64,000 nt of DNA, from assembly GCF_964204865.1 (NCBI RefSeq), contig NC_135257.1, positions 11,740,151-11,804,150 of the forward strand. Reading direction: 5' to 3'. Each line of letters starts with the position of its first letter. Positions within the stretch are counted from its first letter, which is position 1. Shown in pieces: positions 10,835 through 22,026 of this stretch. The position numbers and the translations under genes were made by a program. Below the pieces are notes generated by a model, which saw nothing but the letters and a program-made list of their open reading frames with translations, was not told where the DNA came from and made no database searches. This DNA comes from Styela clava. Its lineage: Eukaryota; Chordata; Ascidiacea; Stolidobranchia; Styelidae.

Positions 10835-12148
10835 CAATGTTTCCCAACCCGAGTCCGCGGTCTCAAATGAGTCCGCGGAGCGTTTGAATGAGTCCGCAAC
10901 GAGCCAGAAATTCACTGCGGGCCGCAAACGTTTTTGCGGAACTTAACTATCAGCCAATTTACGATTCACGTTGGAATTTACATAAAACATAAAAAGCAAG
11001 TTTATTCACATAACATTAATCGAGTCAACAATTACTGGTTACTGAGTAGGGCTGGGCATATATTCGAATATTCAACTATTAGAATAACAATTTAATATTC
11101 GAAAATTTGGTAACAGGTGACGCGACAGGTCACTTGCACTTGTGCGCGTCGCTTAATCAAACGATTGGATTTTACAACTCACTCACGGATTTCCGGCACA
11201 CGCGTCGATAGATGGTGGCACCCGAATTTTCTAAATTCAAAAGCGGCAATACAAAACACTAAAAATAAAACGGAGAACACCATAAGTTTTGTTTTATGAT
11301 GGTCCACGACCGATTAAAAACGCTTTTTTAAACATTGCAAAACGCAAAATTTCGGGTGCTACCGTAGTATACGTACCAGGATATACTTCCTTAGAATTGT
11401 TTGCTTTACTGCCTCAACATTGATACGCCGTACAGTACTGGTAAGTGTTGTACGAACAACTCAGATTTGTCAAATTCACAAAAATAGGAATCAAAACAAA
11501 ATATATTCTGGCCCTTTACCACGCATTTTTGTGTCTACGGATTGTCATGATATTTCTGAGTAGTATTGCTTTTATTTCGCCAACACAAGCGCAGATTAAA
11601 ATGATCACAATTAAATTAATAATAAAGCAAGGTGATGAATATTCATTTTTCATTTAATATACTTTAAATATATTTTTGATAGTACTAAATCAAGTTGTAC
11701 TTTCTGGAAATTTATAGCATATAGTGAGATTTTTCTAACCACGATAACAATTTCGCAAGATTGCAAAAATATGTAACAAAACTATATATATTCTCATATT
11801 ATTAAGTTTGCAGATTGCCGATTGACATTTTGAAGAAGAAATGCTTTCATTTTGTCGTACGTAAGTCGACGCAACCGCGAGTTACCAAGAACACAATTAA
11901 ATTAATATAGAAAGACATTGACTTGAATATTGTGCGACAGAAAAGCCAATTAAACACTAAAAAGTCGGTTCTTTTAACAAACACGTAATTGCGGCGAATT
12001 CCCGATTTTGAAATTTGTCACAATTCTGTTGTATTTGGTTTTATTGCTCCTTCACACAGAGTACGGTTTCAATAAACGCAACTTGAGTCCGCAAAGGTTT
12101 TCGCGGGTGAGAAAATAGTCTGCTACCAAAAAAAGTTGGGAAACGCTG
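10835..12148. mobile_element. hAT transposon, right-hand inverted copy flanking trypsin A
   Basis: Ends CAATGTTTCCCAACC (10835) and TTGGGAAACGCTG (to 12148) match the termini of the element at 5725-7879, in inverted orientation. The 8-bp duplication has one mismatch: AGATAGAC (10827-10834) and AGTTAGAC (12149-12156). Length is 1314 bp. The order of shared blocks is the reverse complement of the left copy, and the internal duplication seen there is absent or decayed here. Confidence 0.87.
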
Positions 12149-12156
12149 AGTTAGAC

Positions 12157-13097
12157 AATGGTCAGTTTTGTGTTTTTAGTGTTGTTTGATAATTCATCAA
12201 CCCGATTCTGCCTCTTCTACTCATTCCATTTTGTACTGTCATTTTTCAAAAATATTATAATCGTGAACCATAATAAGCCTCTGAAACTAAATCCTTGGCA
12301 TTTTAAAAGCGTACGCTAGAGTTTTTATTCAGCGTCGAACCCCCCCTTTTGGAATGTGTTAAAAACGACGACTAATAGGCGCGACTTGCCACGCGCCGAA
12401 TAAGCGCATAAAACTTTATGGCTCCGGATGCCGTCAAGTAGAAGCGATGTGATTGTGACTGAATAAGGTGATTTATGGACCTTTCCCCGACCATTGACCC
12501 CCGTAAATTTCCTCCTATACTTCACCATCGCAAAATTTTCGGTGCGTATTTAAAGAGTGGTTTTGCGAGTTGGCGCCTGTAAAATGGGATTTTTTTCTTC
12601 AAACCATTATTCTGATTCATAGCATTCAACAATCTGTTTTGTAAAAGTACCGGTGAAGAATTTTAGCCTAGTCTATTGCAGCTATTTCTACACTAATTTT
12701 TTATTACTGCAATTAAACTGAAACTTCTAAGAAGACAAAGTGATCATTGAAGTATTTGATTTACATTTAAATATCCGAAACAAAACTAAAAATTAACGAA
12801 TAGATTTCAAAAACGCGAAAACGAGGTAATGTTTACGACGACGCCTGAAAATCAGTCTGAGCGAGAAAAGTGTCTGAGCGGATGCGAACCACGTCACTCT
12901 TTGCATCTTGCTGATTGGCCAATGTCCCGAAGTAAACAAGGATGTCGATGCTCGGGGAAACATCCATTCAGTTTCGATTTCTAGAAACATTCTGTATCAC
13001 ACATAGCAATTTTTATAACATCAGTTCTCTTAGAAACTCGCGTTTTGCGGCCTCCTGCCGGACCACCTGTTGCTGTCAAACTTGGCAATTACAAATT
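12157..13097. other. Intergenic stretch, no gene seen
   Basis: Unannotated sequence with a C-rich tract (about 12341-12350). A second phrase, about 13206-13243 just past the foldback repeat that follows, ends GGCTACACCCCTG and looks like one end of a transposon; no matching left terminus was found. Short frames here look fortuitous. Confidence 0.4.
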
Positions 13098-13192
13098 TCG
13101 GCGCTCCGAAAGTATTCGCACCAAGATGACGCACAACCTGAATCCTGACCTGGCACCCATACTATTTTCAGGTTGTGCGACATTTCGTACAC
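13098..13192. repeat. Foldback MITE, CACCAAGATG family (diverged)
   Basis: Left arm GTATTCGCACCAAGATGACG plus GCACAACCTGAA, then a short spacer, then the right arm TTCAGGTTGTGCGACAT. The arms are imperfect reverse complements. Better preserved copies lie at 57874-57970 and 63771-63880. Confidence 0.7.
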
Positions 13193-13640
13193 ACCTAAAT
13201 TTCAGAACCCCCCCCTTTGAAAATTCCTGGCTACACCCCTGCTAAAAATACATGCTAAGCAAGTATAGATTCATTTGAAGAGAGATATCGACTGTAAATT
13301 ATTATTCGGGTAAATTCTTATTTGGTTAACTGTAAGTGATTCATACCCGGTTTTAAAACTATGACTCACAACCTTCAGGTATGGTGCTATTCATTCATAC
13401 CATGGATGGCCAACCTGCTCTTGACCGCGATCTTCAAATAGCGATGGACGGATGACTTAGAATATAAATGTTGAAATTATTTTTTGCTTGGAGGGATCGT
13501 GTTCGCGATGTTGGCCTCATTAACTGTAAGTCATGCCCGTCCCATCCCCGCGAGTAGAAACGGGAACAGGATTCTGAACTGTTTTTCGCTATTTATCAGT
13601 CAAACTAACTTAACTGATTTGGCTATTTTTGCAGTCAAAT

Positions 13641-13720
13641 TTTGGTACTCCAGAAGTATGTGCACCAAGATGGCGGACACCGACATTATATTGGTACGAA
13701 ATCCTGCGCACGCAACTCAA
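13641..13720. repeat. Half-copy of foldback MITE
   Basis: One arm is clear: TACTCCAGAAGTATGTGCAC followed by CAAGATGGCGGACACC. The return arm is degraded (a GGTACGAAAT-like trace near 13702). It inserted into the decayed hAT, whose homologous sequence stops at this point. Confidence 0.55.
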
Positions 13721-13977
13721 TGTATCAGTTTAATAGGATAAGTAAACATTTATTTATTTCACCGCGCATAGTAGCCAAACCCTATGAGTTTTCTAATTGA
13801 ACAACACGATTACTAGCGCCGGTGCACAATACATCTGAATCAATTAATACATCTGGATCACAAACATCAATTTTTTCATTGTCTGGAATATTTCTTTTTC
13901 AATTTGAAATAATGTGCACTATGAATAATGCTCACAGATTATTGTTTTAACCCGTCTATCATGCACTCCCGTGATAA

Positions 13978-15815
13978 CACTGGTCAACAACAAATTTGCG
14001 GTCTGCGTTTTTTCAGTTGATTTAGGGTGAATATGGCGTGCTGAAAGCAGTAATCACCTTAGTTTTCAGCAATCGGGTTAAGTTTTTGAGATATGGCCAC
14101 ATGTCGTTTTTTACGATTTTGTTCACATTTACGCATGTTAGAGCATTTTAGAAGAAATTGGTAGGGGTAAAATGCTCTGTGGAATACCTTTTTATTTTTG
14201 CTTATGGACCGGGTTAACTTTTAAAAGTGTTTGATCTTTAGTCATTGATTTATTTTTGTTTATTTTTACAATTCGTTTCGTGCAGAATCTTGCAATCTTG
14301 TTTGTTTTTTAATCATGGCAACGTGTTCATTGATAATTTTGCCTTCTTTGTTTATTCTATCTTCTGTGTAAGTTAATTGATGAATATCTTTACCTGTTAT
14401 TTTTTTTGCGAGTGAATGAGATGGCTTGGTTTAGTTTAGAAGACGCCCATTAGCGATGAAGATACCTTCAGTTTCAAAGGATATGAAGAAGGGGAAATGA
14501 ATTTCGAAGATGATGCTCCACATCAATTTTCCCAAAAGGAGTTGAATTATCTAGTTCGCGACCTCAGATTGCCAAAAGACTCTGCCAAACTGTTGGCTTC
14601 CAGATTGAAGGAAAAACATCTCCTTTCTGACAGTACTTACATCAGCTTCTTCTGCAACAGGCATAAAGAATACCTTCATTCTTTCTCGGAAGAAAAGGAT
14701 TTGGTTTACTGTGCCGATCCGACATTGTGCAGCTTTTGTTCAAGCTTAGAGTGCCACATCACGGTAGAAGGAACTGGTGCACTGCAAAGAAAGGAGCGTC
14801 TTCAATAACCCTCTGGTTGAATACCCTTCCATCCATTGCTCATTAAGCTCGGCTTGATAAAGCAGTTTACTAAGGCTCTCGACACGACACGTTATGGTGA
14901 CTGCTTCACTTACATGTGCCAGGCTTTAAACCTTAAATTAGCGTATGTAACTTATGTGTAATATAAATATGGCTCTAATATGATTGGTCAGTAAGAGTTA
15001 ATATTCTTTATGTATACGTCTGATCGTGGACGTATGTCAAAACAAAAGCAATTAGACATTTTTGCGTCATTTTCAAGCATGATATATGCTTGTCCGAGCG
15101 TTTGTGATCCCGGTTGCGCGTCACTTTTCATCAGCATATTTTAAATTCCACGAGTTTTATATCTGTAAGTATTTGAAAGCTAAGAAATATACAATGAATC
15201 TGTTATTACTTAAGGAAAGTAATTTGAGAGAGTTCACAATCGTTTTCGGCGCGTAAACAAGCTTGTGATCATTACCCGCACAGAAATAAACAAACAAAGA
15301 TTGCGCTCGCTCAAAACAGCCCGCCAAAAAAATTAACCCTTTTTATCTTGAGTATTTTGCGTTGCGTTTCGCTCCAGACGGCCACTCTTATATCGTTTGA
15401 AAGATGACGTAATTTACTTTTTCTGAAGTATTAGATGTCGAGTCCATCTGGCTTGAATTTATCTCTCCGATTGGAAATACAAAACTCTTTTCAAATTTTT
15501 TTTACATTTTCCATTACTTTTCTTTCTCAATGTCCATCATTCAGTTTTTATTAATCGATGTTTCCATCTCGTAATCAATATATAATGTTGAATAAAGAAT
15601 TTTTTTCTTATTTTAGCATGTGTGCTGACAAAATGACGTCATAATGACACAAAAATGTAATTAAATTTGTGAATTGGGCTGTTTTTTTGAACCGCGCAAA
15701 CTTGACCTGATGGAGAGAAACGGATGTTATTTTCGAATTCAGCAGTGCCAAAATACCCCATATCAGTTGCAAAAATCTAAACAACATTCGAAAAGTAAAA
15801 AATTGTGGACCAGTG
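13978..15815. mobile_element. 1.8-kb TIR transposon with 3-bp TAA duplication
   Basis: Left end CACTGGTCAACAA (13978) and right end TTGTGGACCAGTG (to 15815) form a 13-bp TIR with one mismatch, and TAA is repeated outside at 13975-13977 and 15816-15818. It interrupts a hAT element whose unbroken relative (192-1364) has only about 45 bp at this position, which supports insertion. A 3-bp TWA-like TSD recalls PIF/Harbinger, but other superfamilies also make 3-bp duplications and no transposase signature was seen, so the superfamily is unassigned. It carries remnants of a multi-copy invertebrate protein family. Confidence 0.72.
14443..14942 (+). pseudogene. Remnant of a multi-copy invertebrate protein family (unnamed)
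   Basis: From 14443 a frame reads KTPISDEDTFSF, then an ATG at 14497 begins 103 codons including ELNYLVRDLRLPKDSAKLL and KEKDLVYC-like residues, ending at 14808. A second block in another frame, 14824-14942, reads PLLIKLGLIKQFTKAL and then YGDCFTYMCQ. From memory, both blocks match one family of uncharacterised proteins that occurs in many copies in cnidarian, arthropod and hemichordate genomes, where they lie several hundred residues apart. Here the intervening part is deleted and the frame broken. Location inside a TIR element suggests the family is transposon-borne. Function is not known to me. Confidence 0.65.
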
Positions 15816-15937
15816 TAACAATTACATAGTAACGGTATCGGCAATATCTGCTTTTTGAAATATTGGCGTATCGATATCGGCGTTTTTCGTTGGTATCGGA
15901 TTGGTATCGGCGGAAAAAAGTGGCATCAGTACTCTAA

Positions 15938-16105
15938 TGTGTATATCGTATTTTGCGCATGTATGGTAATGTATTCTTTTTGTTTTAGGACACATAATAG
16001 GCGCTGCCTAAAACTGGTTCAAAACAATTTTCGGTATGTTATTAAATTCATTCCCCCCACCCTCCCCCCCCCCCCCCCCCCCCCTGATTTATGCAATTGG
16101 CATAT
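15938..16105. repeat. Interspersed repeat copy with a 21-C homopolymer
   Basis: The phrase GTGTATATCGTATTTTGCGC and its downstream sequence recur at 29480-29680 and 40940-41125. A run of 21 C at 16064-16084 follows shorter C runs; length errors are likely here. The proline/glycine-rich frames across it are artefacts of the homopolymer. Confidence 0.6.
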
Positions 16106-16379
16106 CGTCACGCTAATAACCGAATTGCGTAAGTCATTTTTGACGATTTTGAGTTTTATATAAAATAGGTATTTTATTTTTTCAGATTTTATTTTAAGAA
16201 TTCCGAAACCCATAAAAATGGAGATTTAGTATGACATGCACATTTGTGCAATTGTTTCGTCATAATGAATTATCATTGTTACCGCAGGACTATTGTGACG
16301 CCACAAAGGCAAAATAACCTCGGCGAAGTATTTTCGAGTTTTGCATCTCGGATTCTAGCTTAGCGCGTATTAATTGAAC

Positions 16380-17010
16380 ACGTTTAGTGGACATAACGAT
16401 CGTTTTAATATTATTGGACACGTAGTGTACATAGCGATCGTTTCAATATTATGTTGTTGTTGTTCTTATTGTTGTTCTTAGTGTCCTTGTTCTTTGACAC
16501 GTTTCTCTTCGAATACTGGACCAATTGATTTGAAATTTTCAGTTGTTGAAGATAAAATTTTTCTTCAGAAGGCTATTACTTTTTTTTGCTATGACGTCAT
16601 GAAAATTATTCCCACTGGGTGGCGCTACGTGTCCATATATTTGAGCATAGCTCTCTTGTGTTGTTATTGTTATTATTTGTCTCCATCATTTTCAAAATAT
16701 CGCTTTTCTCTTCGAATACCAATTGCTCTGGACCAATTGCTTTGAAATTTTCAGTGAGTAAAGATTGATGTTTTTGCCAGAAAGCTATTACTTTTATTTA
16801 TTTCTAAATTTCGCATGAAATCTGATATTTCGTCTACAATTTCGCTGTATTATTTTATCAATGGGAACACTGGCTGTCCGGTTTGATTCTTTAAATTATT
16901 TCTACGCGAAACTCGGAATTTTTTGTGGGTACCGGTGGCGTCAAAGGTAAATACTGCTTCGCTCTGGTTAACGTGTCCATATATTTGAGCACAGCTCTCT
17001 TGTTTGAATT
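16380..17010. repeat. Two tandem units of the 'ATATTTGAGCA...CTCTTG' repeat
   Basis: Units share GTGTCCATATATTTGAGCA, a CTCTCTTGTTGTT-like stretch, GGACCAATTGCTTTGAAATT and AGCTATTACTTTTATTTATT. Similar units occur at about 28995-29290, 32815-33545 and, inverted, 35015-35420. No termini or coding potential were seen, so the class is unknown. Confidence 0.6.
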
Positions 17011-17383
17011 TATACTACAGTATAGGAAGACGCGCACTTGTGATATTCACTGTCCGAGTCCAATTCACCTTGGTTGGCTTTTATATTGGGTGCATTGTTG
17101 TTTTATTCCTTATATTTATTAATCTTAGTCTTATTTCGGTGGGTGTGCAGAACGTGTTATATTGATGAAATATATATTTTAAAATATAAATAATAATGTA
17201 ATTGAAACTGATTAGCTATTTTGGGGATTATACATTGTAGATACTGAGAATTACATTCGATTTTGGAATGTTTAGTTTTCAGGACTAGTGCATATAGTAA
17301 AGTTGCAAAATTGCGTATGTCCCCAAGTCATAGACACATTTCTTCCTAAGTCACAGGGCGCCATTATGACGTCACTTAACTGC

Positions 17384-17624
17384 TGTTGTATACGCGTCTG
17401 GCCATTGTTTACATGTGACGAGAAGTCCCGAGAAAGTAATCAACTGCCAGACTCGTACGCGATCCGCCCGGACACTTGTCGAATGTTTATCTGACGTGCG
17501 GTACTGCTTTGTTTTGATCAAACTGTTATAGTTAAGTCTTTTGTTATGCTGTATTAAATCTTGTGTGTATCATTCACTGAGTCTTTTCTGAACTCGCATT
17601 GGCTATACAATTAAGAACAGAACA
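17384..17624 (+). repeat. 5' LTR
   Basis: 241 bp, TGTTGTATACGCG... to ...AGAACA, with no difference seen from the 3' LTR. Confidence 0.97.
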
Positions 17625-17642
17625 TGGCGTTGTCGGCAGGAT
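17625..17642 (+). promoter_or_regulatory. Primer-binding site, probably for tRNA-Ser
   Basis: TGGCGTTGTCGGCAGGAT abuts the 5' LTR. Its complement resembles the 3' end of animal tRNA-Ser (...ATCCTGCCGACTACGCCA) with one mismatch. The tRNA match is from memory of the tRNA sequence. Confidence 0.75.
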
Positions 17643-17724
17643 CTTATTAGCCGTGCCATTGAATTGACCAGTGAACATTAACGGATATTGGACTATATTT
17701 TGAATATATCTGTAACTGACTGTT

Positions 17725-20700
17725 ATGTCAACTAAAGCTGAATTATCGAAGATGTTGGATGAAGCTAAACAGGAGTTGCAAGAAAAATCGCAGGAAATTG
17801 GACGATTGAAAGAGGAATCAACCAAACCAGTCCATGAAATCGCGGACGGCGGTTGGTTGAAGCAGTTTCTGGAAATGCAGCAAAAGAAAATGGAGGCTTT
17901 GGTTTCCACACTTGGTTCTCAAGCGAACAGTTCGAGAACTGAAACTCCCACGCTGAAAGGACGCATATCAGCCAAATCTCCACCAGAGCTGACTGCTGAT
18001 ATTTCTTTGTCAGGCCTTGACTCTTGGAAGATTATGTGGTCCGATTACATGCAAATTTCGGGATACAATCAGGAACCACAAAAGAAACAAGTCGCTGTTT
18101 TTCGCGGCTGTCTGTCGCTAGAAATGCTGTCCGTCGTAAAACACGTTTTAAATATCAGCGAAGAGACCGAAAAATCCGTTGACGATATTTTAGAAGATAT
18201 CAAGAAGAATATTCGCATTCAGAGAAATGTTGCACTAGACAGGGTGTTGTTTGAAGAGCGCAAACAAGGTGACGAAGTAAGCTTCGATTCGTTTTTAATC
18301 GCATTGAAAAAGCTAGGGAAAGACGCTGATCTCTGCGAAAACTGCTACGATGAGCGGCTTACTACACGAATCATTGCTGGCGCAAGAAACGCAACAGCCA
18401 GAGAAGAGCTGTTGGCGAAAAGCCCTTTTCCTAATCTGCAGACAGCGGTTGATCTGTGCAGATCAAAGGAAATGGCAATAATTAACAACTCTGATTTGTC
18501 GAAAAAGCAGAATCCTATTGCCAATTCGATACAGATCAAGAAACCGTTTCAAAGACGATTCAAACCTAAGAACGATCGCAACAACATGCCTTGTCAATAT
18601 TGTGGGCGAAGGCATAGCCAAGGAAAGTTGAATTGTCCTGCGTATGGAAAAATTTGCGGCGAGTGTGGAAAGAAGAATCATTTTTCACAGAAATGTAGAA
18701 CGAAAGTGAATACCGGCAAAACAATAGGAGTTGTCAAAGTAAGAGCGATTCAAGAAAATAGACGCGCTCCAAAAATATCGATAAATGTTTTCAGTCCAAC
18801 TGGAAATCATTTTTGGGGTACATCGCTCGCTCTACCCGATTCCGGAGCTGAAATATGTCTTGGGAGCAGAAAGTTTTTGGAACAAATTAACTGTGATGTC
18901 AGCAATTTGAAAAGCCACAAACAAGACATATTTGCTGCAAATGGGACGAAAATAGATTCACTTGGCTACATGGATGTCAGAATCGAATATCAAGGAAATA
19001 AATCCAGAGAACGGATTTATATTTCCGACAATATTGATGGCGCAGTACTGGCGTGGTATACGTGCACAAGGCTAAAAATTTTGCCCGAAACGTATCCCGC
19101 ACCGATCTGCAACGGTATTCGTCTCTCCAGAAAGAAGCAAATTCAGTTGCCACCGCAAACTGAGGAAAATGTTGAAGCAATTCGCTCAATACTTTTGACA
19201 AAGTATGAAGATGTTTTCGATGCAAAGGAGAAGCTCGATGTCATGGATGGGAGACCGTTAAAGATTGAATTAACGGAAGGATCTCAACCATTTTTCTTAA
19301 AAGCTCCAAGACAAATACCTTACGCTCAAAGAGATGATGTGAAAGCCGAGCTTGATGGAATGCTGAAACGCAATATCATTCGGAAGGTTGAAGAACCAAC
19401 CGACTGGGTTCATCCACTTGTGATAGTACAGAAGGCAAACGGAAAGCCTAGAATCTGTGTAGATCTCACAAAGTTGAATAAATATGTTAAGCGTCCTTTG
19501 CACCCATTTCCTTCACCCAGCGAAGCCGTGTCAAATATACCGACAGGATCGAAGTATTTCACTACGATCGATGCAATGAAGGGATATTGGCAAGTACCAC
19601 TGGACGAAAGTAGCAGCTTGTTGACAACATTTATCTCTCCGTGGGGGAGGTATTGTTTCAACCGTGCCCCGATGGGATTGAGCGCATCAGGAGACGTTTA
19701 TTGTCACCGTGGAGACAAAGCATTTGAAGGATTGCAGTCCATACAAAAAGTTGTTGACGATACGCTAATTCACGCTCACACAGTTCCACAACAAGTTGAA
19801 AGAACAATTGAAGTTCTAGACCGATGCAGAAGTAATAAAATTACGCTGAATCCGGAGAAATTTATTTTCTGCAAGAAATCTGTGAATTTTGTGGGCTACG
19901 AAGTCAGTGAAGCTGGAATAAAGGCTGATTCCGGAAAATTACGTGCAATTGCAGAATTCCCGAAACCAGGCAATATCACAGAGCTGAGATCATTTATGGG
20001 TCTTGTGAATCAGTTAGGAAATTTTTCGAGCAAAATCAGTGCAGCTGCGAATCCTCTCAGAGCTTTACTCCGCAAGAAAAATGCGTTTGTCTGGGAAAGT
20101 ATTCATGATGACGCTTTCGATGAGACGAGGAAAGTTCTGACTTCGCCTCCGATACTCGCATTGTTCGACTCAAATCTGCCAACATCATTGCAAACCGATG
20201 CATCAAGAACCAGAGGTTTAGGATTTGTGTTGTTGCAAAAGAATAATGATGAATGGAAAATGGTACAGTGCGGATCAAGATTTATAACCGAAACTGAAAG
20301 TCGATATGCAATGTGCGAGCTTGAAATGTTAGCAATCGTATGGGCTGTCAAGAAATGCAGATTGTATTTGCAAGGACTGTCAGACTTTTCAGTCATGACA
20401 GATCATCGTCCGCTCATTCCTATTCTAAACAGCTATACGCTGGACATGGTCGAAAATCCGCGTCTTCAGAGATTGAAGGAGAAACTGTGCACTTATAATT
20501 TCAACGCGATTTGGAGGAAAGGAAAAGAACATGCTATTCCCGACGCTCTTTCGAGATCGCCTGTTAATGATGAACATGCGGAAATTGAGCGAGAATTCAG
20601 GAATGCTATCAAAGTTTGCGCAGCACTCATATCTGATCCTGATGTAAAATGTGGAAATGTCGAGTTGGAAGACTCAATTCTATCTGATCTACGCGATGCA

Positions 20701-21969
20701 GGTAGAGAAGACGAATCGTACCGCGATCTCAGAGAAACAGTTCTGAATGGATTTCCTTCGAATAGAAAACTCGTGAAAAATTCTTTGCGTCCATACTGGC
20801 AAGTCAGAGATGAGCTGTCAGTAGAAAACGATTTGATACTTTTGGGTTCTAGAATTGTGATTCCAAAATCCAAGAGACGTGAAGTGTTGCAGAAATTACA
20901 TGCGTCTCACCAGGGCGTTGAAAGAACAAAAAGACGTGCAAGACAATCGGTTTACTGGCCTGCTATATCCAGTGATATTGAAAACACTGTATACAGTTGT
21001 CATATATGTCAAGAGAAAAAAGCCAGTTTGTCGAAAGAACCGTTGATCGTAAGTGCAAACCCGTCGAGACCATTTGAGGACGTTTCTTGTGATCTATTTT
21101 CACATGCTGGAAAAGAATTTCTGGTATATGTGGATAGATATTCAGGATGGCCCTGTATTCATTCGTGGACAGAACATCCGACTTCTCGCCAAGTCATCAG
21201 AGTTCTACGAAAGTGGTTTGTCGATCTATCAGTGCCCGTCCGTTTAAGATGTGATGGGGGCCCTCAGTTCAAATCACGAATGTTTCTGGATTTTCTGAAA
21301 CGCTGGGGAGTGAAAGTAGGATTTTCTACGCCATTTTACTCACAGAGCAACGGGCATGCCGAAGCCGGTGTGAAAGCCATGAAAACACTCGTCAAAAAGT
21401 CATGCCAGAATGGTAATATTGATGAAGAATCATTTCCACAAGGCTTACTCGAATGGAGAAATACTCCGAAGCAAACGGGATTTTCGCCAGCCGAAATCTT
21501 ATTTGGTCATCAAATCAGATCAATCATTCCCGTCCACTACCGAGGATATGCTGACAAAACCAAAGATATTCTCGATGGGCTTGATAATGCTCAGAAAATT
21601 ATCAAGTCGAAAAGCAAAATGAGATATGACAGAAATACTCGTATCTTGAAGCCACTGCAAGTTGGACAACATGTACGAGTCCAAGATGTAACAACGAAAC
21701 GTTGGGACCAATCTGGTGTCATTGTTGGTAGAGGCCGACACCGAGATTACCACGTCAAACTCCCGAGTGGCCGAACATATTGGCGAAATAGAAGATTCTT
21801 GTTTCCTGTAAAAGATGTTCCGGTTCTGGGAGAGAAGGAAGAGAAGGAGAAAGTTGGTACTATTAGACCAGAAAAGAAAATTGAAATCAAGAAACAACCT
21901 GTTCCAGTCAGACGAAGTTCGCGAACTGCAAGAGGAGTACCACCTCTACGTTTCGGACAATATAATTGA
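17725..21969 (+). CDS. Gag-Pol polyprotein of the Ty3/Gypsy element
   Basis: A single 1414-residue frame drives the element's replication. Order seen: a coiled-coil-like N-terminus (about 1-35), Gag, two zinc knuckles starting at Cys290 (CX2CX3HX6C) and Cys311 (CX2CX4HX4C), and an aspartic protease with DSGA at about 372. The reverse transcriptase has VVDD at 676-679 (the common form is YVDD). RNase H has its first Asp in QTDAS at about 825. Integrase has an HHCC zinc domain (first His about 1059, CX2C at 1092-1095) and a catalytic D,D,E at about 1123, 1177 and 1213. There is no env-like frame. Gag and Pol share one frame with no shift, so any Gag excess must arise in another way. No stops or frameshifts break it, and all catalytic residues checked are present. 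Confidence 0.96.
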   Translation: MSTKAELSKMLDEAKQELQEKSQEIGRLKEESTKPVHEIADGGWLKQFLEMQQKKMEALVSTLGSQANSSRTETPTLKGRISAKSPPELTADISLSGLDSWKIMWSDYMQISGYNQEPQKKQVAVFRGCLSLEMLSVVKHVLNISEETEKSVDDILEDIKKNIRIQRNVALDRVLFEERKQGDEVSFDSFLIALKKLGKDADLCENCYDERLTTRIIAGARNATAREELLAKSPFPNLQTAVDLCRSKEMAIINNSDLSKKQNPIANSIQIKKPFQRRFKPKNDRNNMPCQYCGRRHSQGKLNCPAYGKICGECGKKNHFSQKCRTKVNTGKTIGVVKVRAIQENRRAPKISINVFSPTGNHFWGTSLALPDSGAEICLGSRKFLEQINCDVSNLKSHKQDIFAANGTKIDSLGYMDVRIEYQGNKSRERIYISDNIDGAVLAWYTCTRLKILPETYPAPICNGIRLSRKKQIQLPPQTEENVEAIRSILLTKYEDVFDAKEKLDVMDGRPLKIELTEGSQPFFLKAPRQIPYAQRDDVKAELDGMLKRNIIRKVEEPTDWVHPLVIVQKANGKPRICVDLTKLNKYVKRPLHPFPSPSEAVSNIPTGSKYFTTIDAMKGYWQVPLDESSSLLTTFISPWGRYCFNRAPMGLSASGDVYCHRGDKAFEGLQSIQKVVDDTLIHAHTVPQQVERTIEVLDRCRSNKITLNPEKFIFCKKSVNFVGYEVSEAGIKADSGKLRAIAEFPKPGNITELRSFMGLVNQLGNFSSKISAAANPLRALLRKKNAFVWESIHDDAFDETRKVLTSPPILALFDSNLPTSLQTDASRTRGLGFVLLQKNNDEWKMVQCGSRFITETESRYAMCELEMLAIVWAVKKCRLYLQGLSDFSVMTDHRPLIPILNSYTLDMVENPRLQRLKEKLCTYNFNAIWRKGKEHAIPDALSRSPVNDEHAEIEREFRNAIKVCAALISDPDVKCGNVELEDSILSDLRDAGREDESYRDLRETVLNGFPSNRKLVKNSLRPYWQVRDELSVENDLILLGSRIVIPKSKRREVLQKLHASHQGVERTKRRARQSVYWPAISSDIENTVYSCHICQEKKASLSKEPLIVSANPSRPFEDVSCDLFSHAGKEFLVYVDRYSGWPCIHSWTEHPTSRQVIRVLRKWFVDLSVPVRLRCDGGPQFKSRMFLDFLKRWGVKVGFSTPFYSQSNGHAEAGVKAMKTLVKKSCQNGNIDEESFPQGLLEWRNTPKQTGFSPAEILFGHQIRSIIPVHYRGYADKTKDILDGLDNAQKIIKSKSKMRYDRNTRILKPLQVGQHVRVQDVTTKRWDQSGVIVGRGRHRDYHVKLPSGRTYWRNRRFLFPVKDVPVLGEKEEKEKVGTIRPEKKIEIKKQPVPVRRSSRTARGVPPLRFGQYN

Positions 21970-22016
21970 CCATAGAGTTTAAACCTGATAAAAAGTTTTA
22001 TAAAAATTTGAAACTT

Positions 22017-22026
22017 AAGGGGGAAA
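22017..22026 (+). promoter_or_regulatory. Polypurine tract
   Basis: AAGGGGGAAA immediately before the 3' LTR, the expected plus-strand primer site. Confidence 0.85.

Larger units (their letters stand above)
13480..15935. mobile_element. Decayed hAT of the TAGAGATG family, with later insertions
   Basis: 13480-13640 matches about 365-510 of the first hAT element and 13785-13960 matches about 1028-1200. The right subterminal ATCGGTATCGG-like zone is at about 15830-15930, ending near a degraded copy of the terminal sequence. The left terminus is not recognisable. Two later insertions interrupt it: half a foldback repeat (about 13641-13720) and a 1.8-kb TIR element (13978-15815). Confidence 0.7.

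Noticed and set aside
14497-14808. 103-codon frame as a host gene
   Set aside because: It is a truncated fragment of a multi-copy family inside a TIR element, and its downstream half lies in another frame.
15855-16213. Proline-rich and glycine-rich frames on opposite strands
   Set aside because: Both come from the C homopolymer at 16064-16084.
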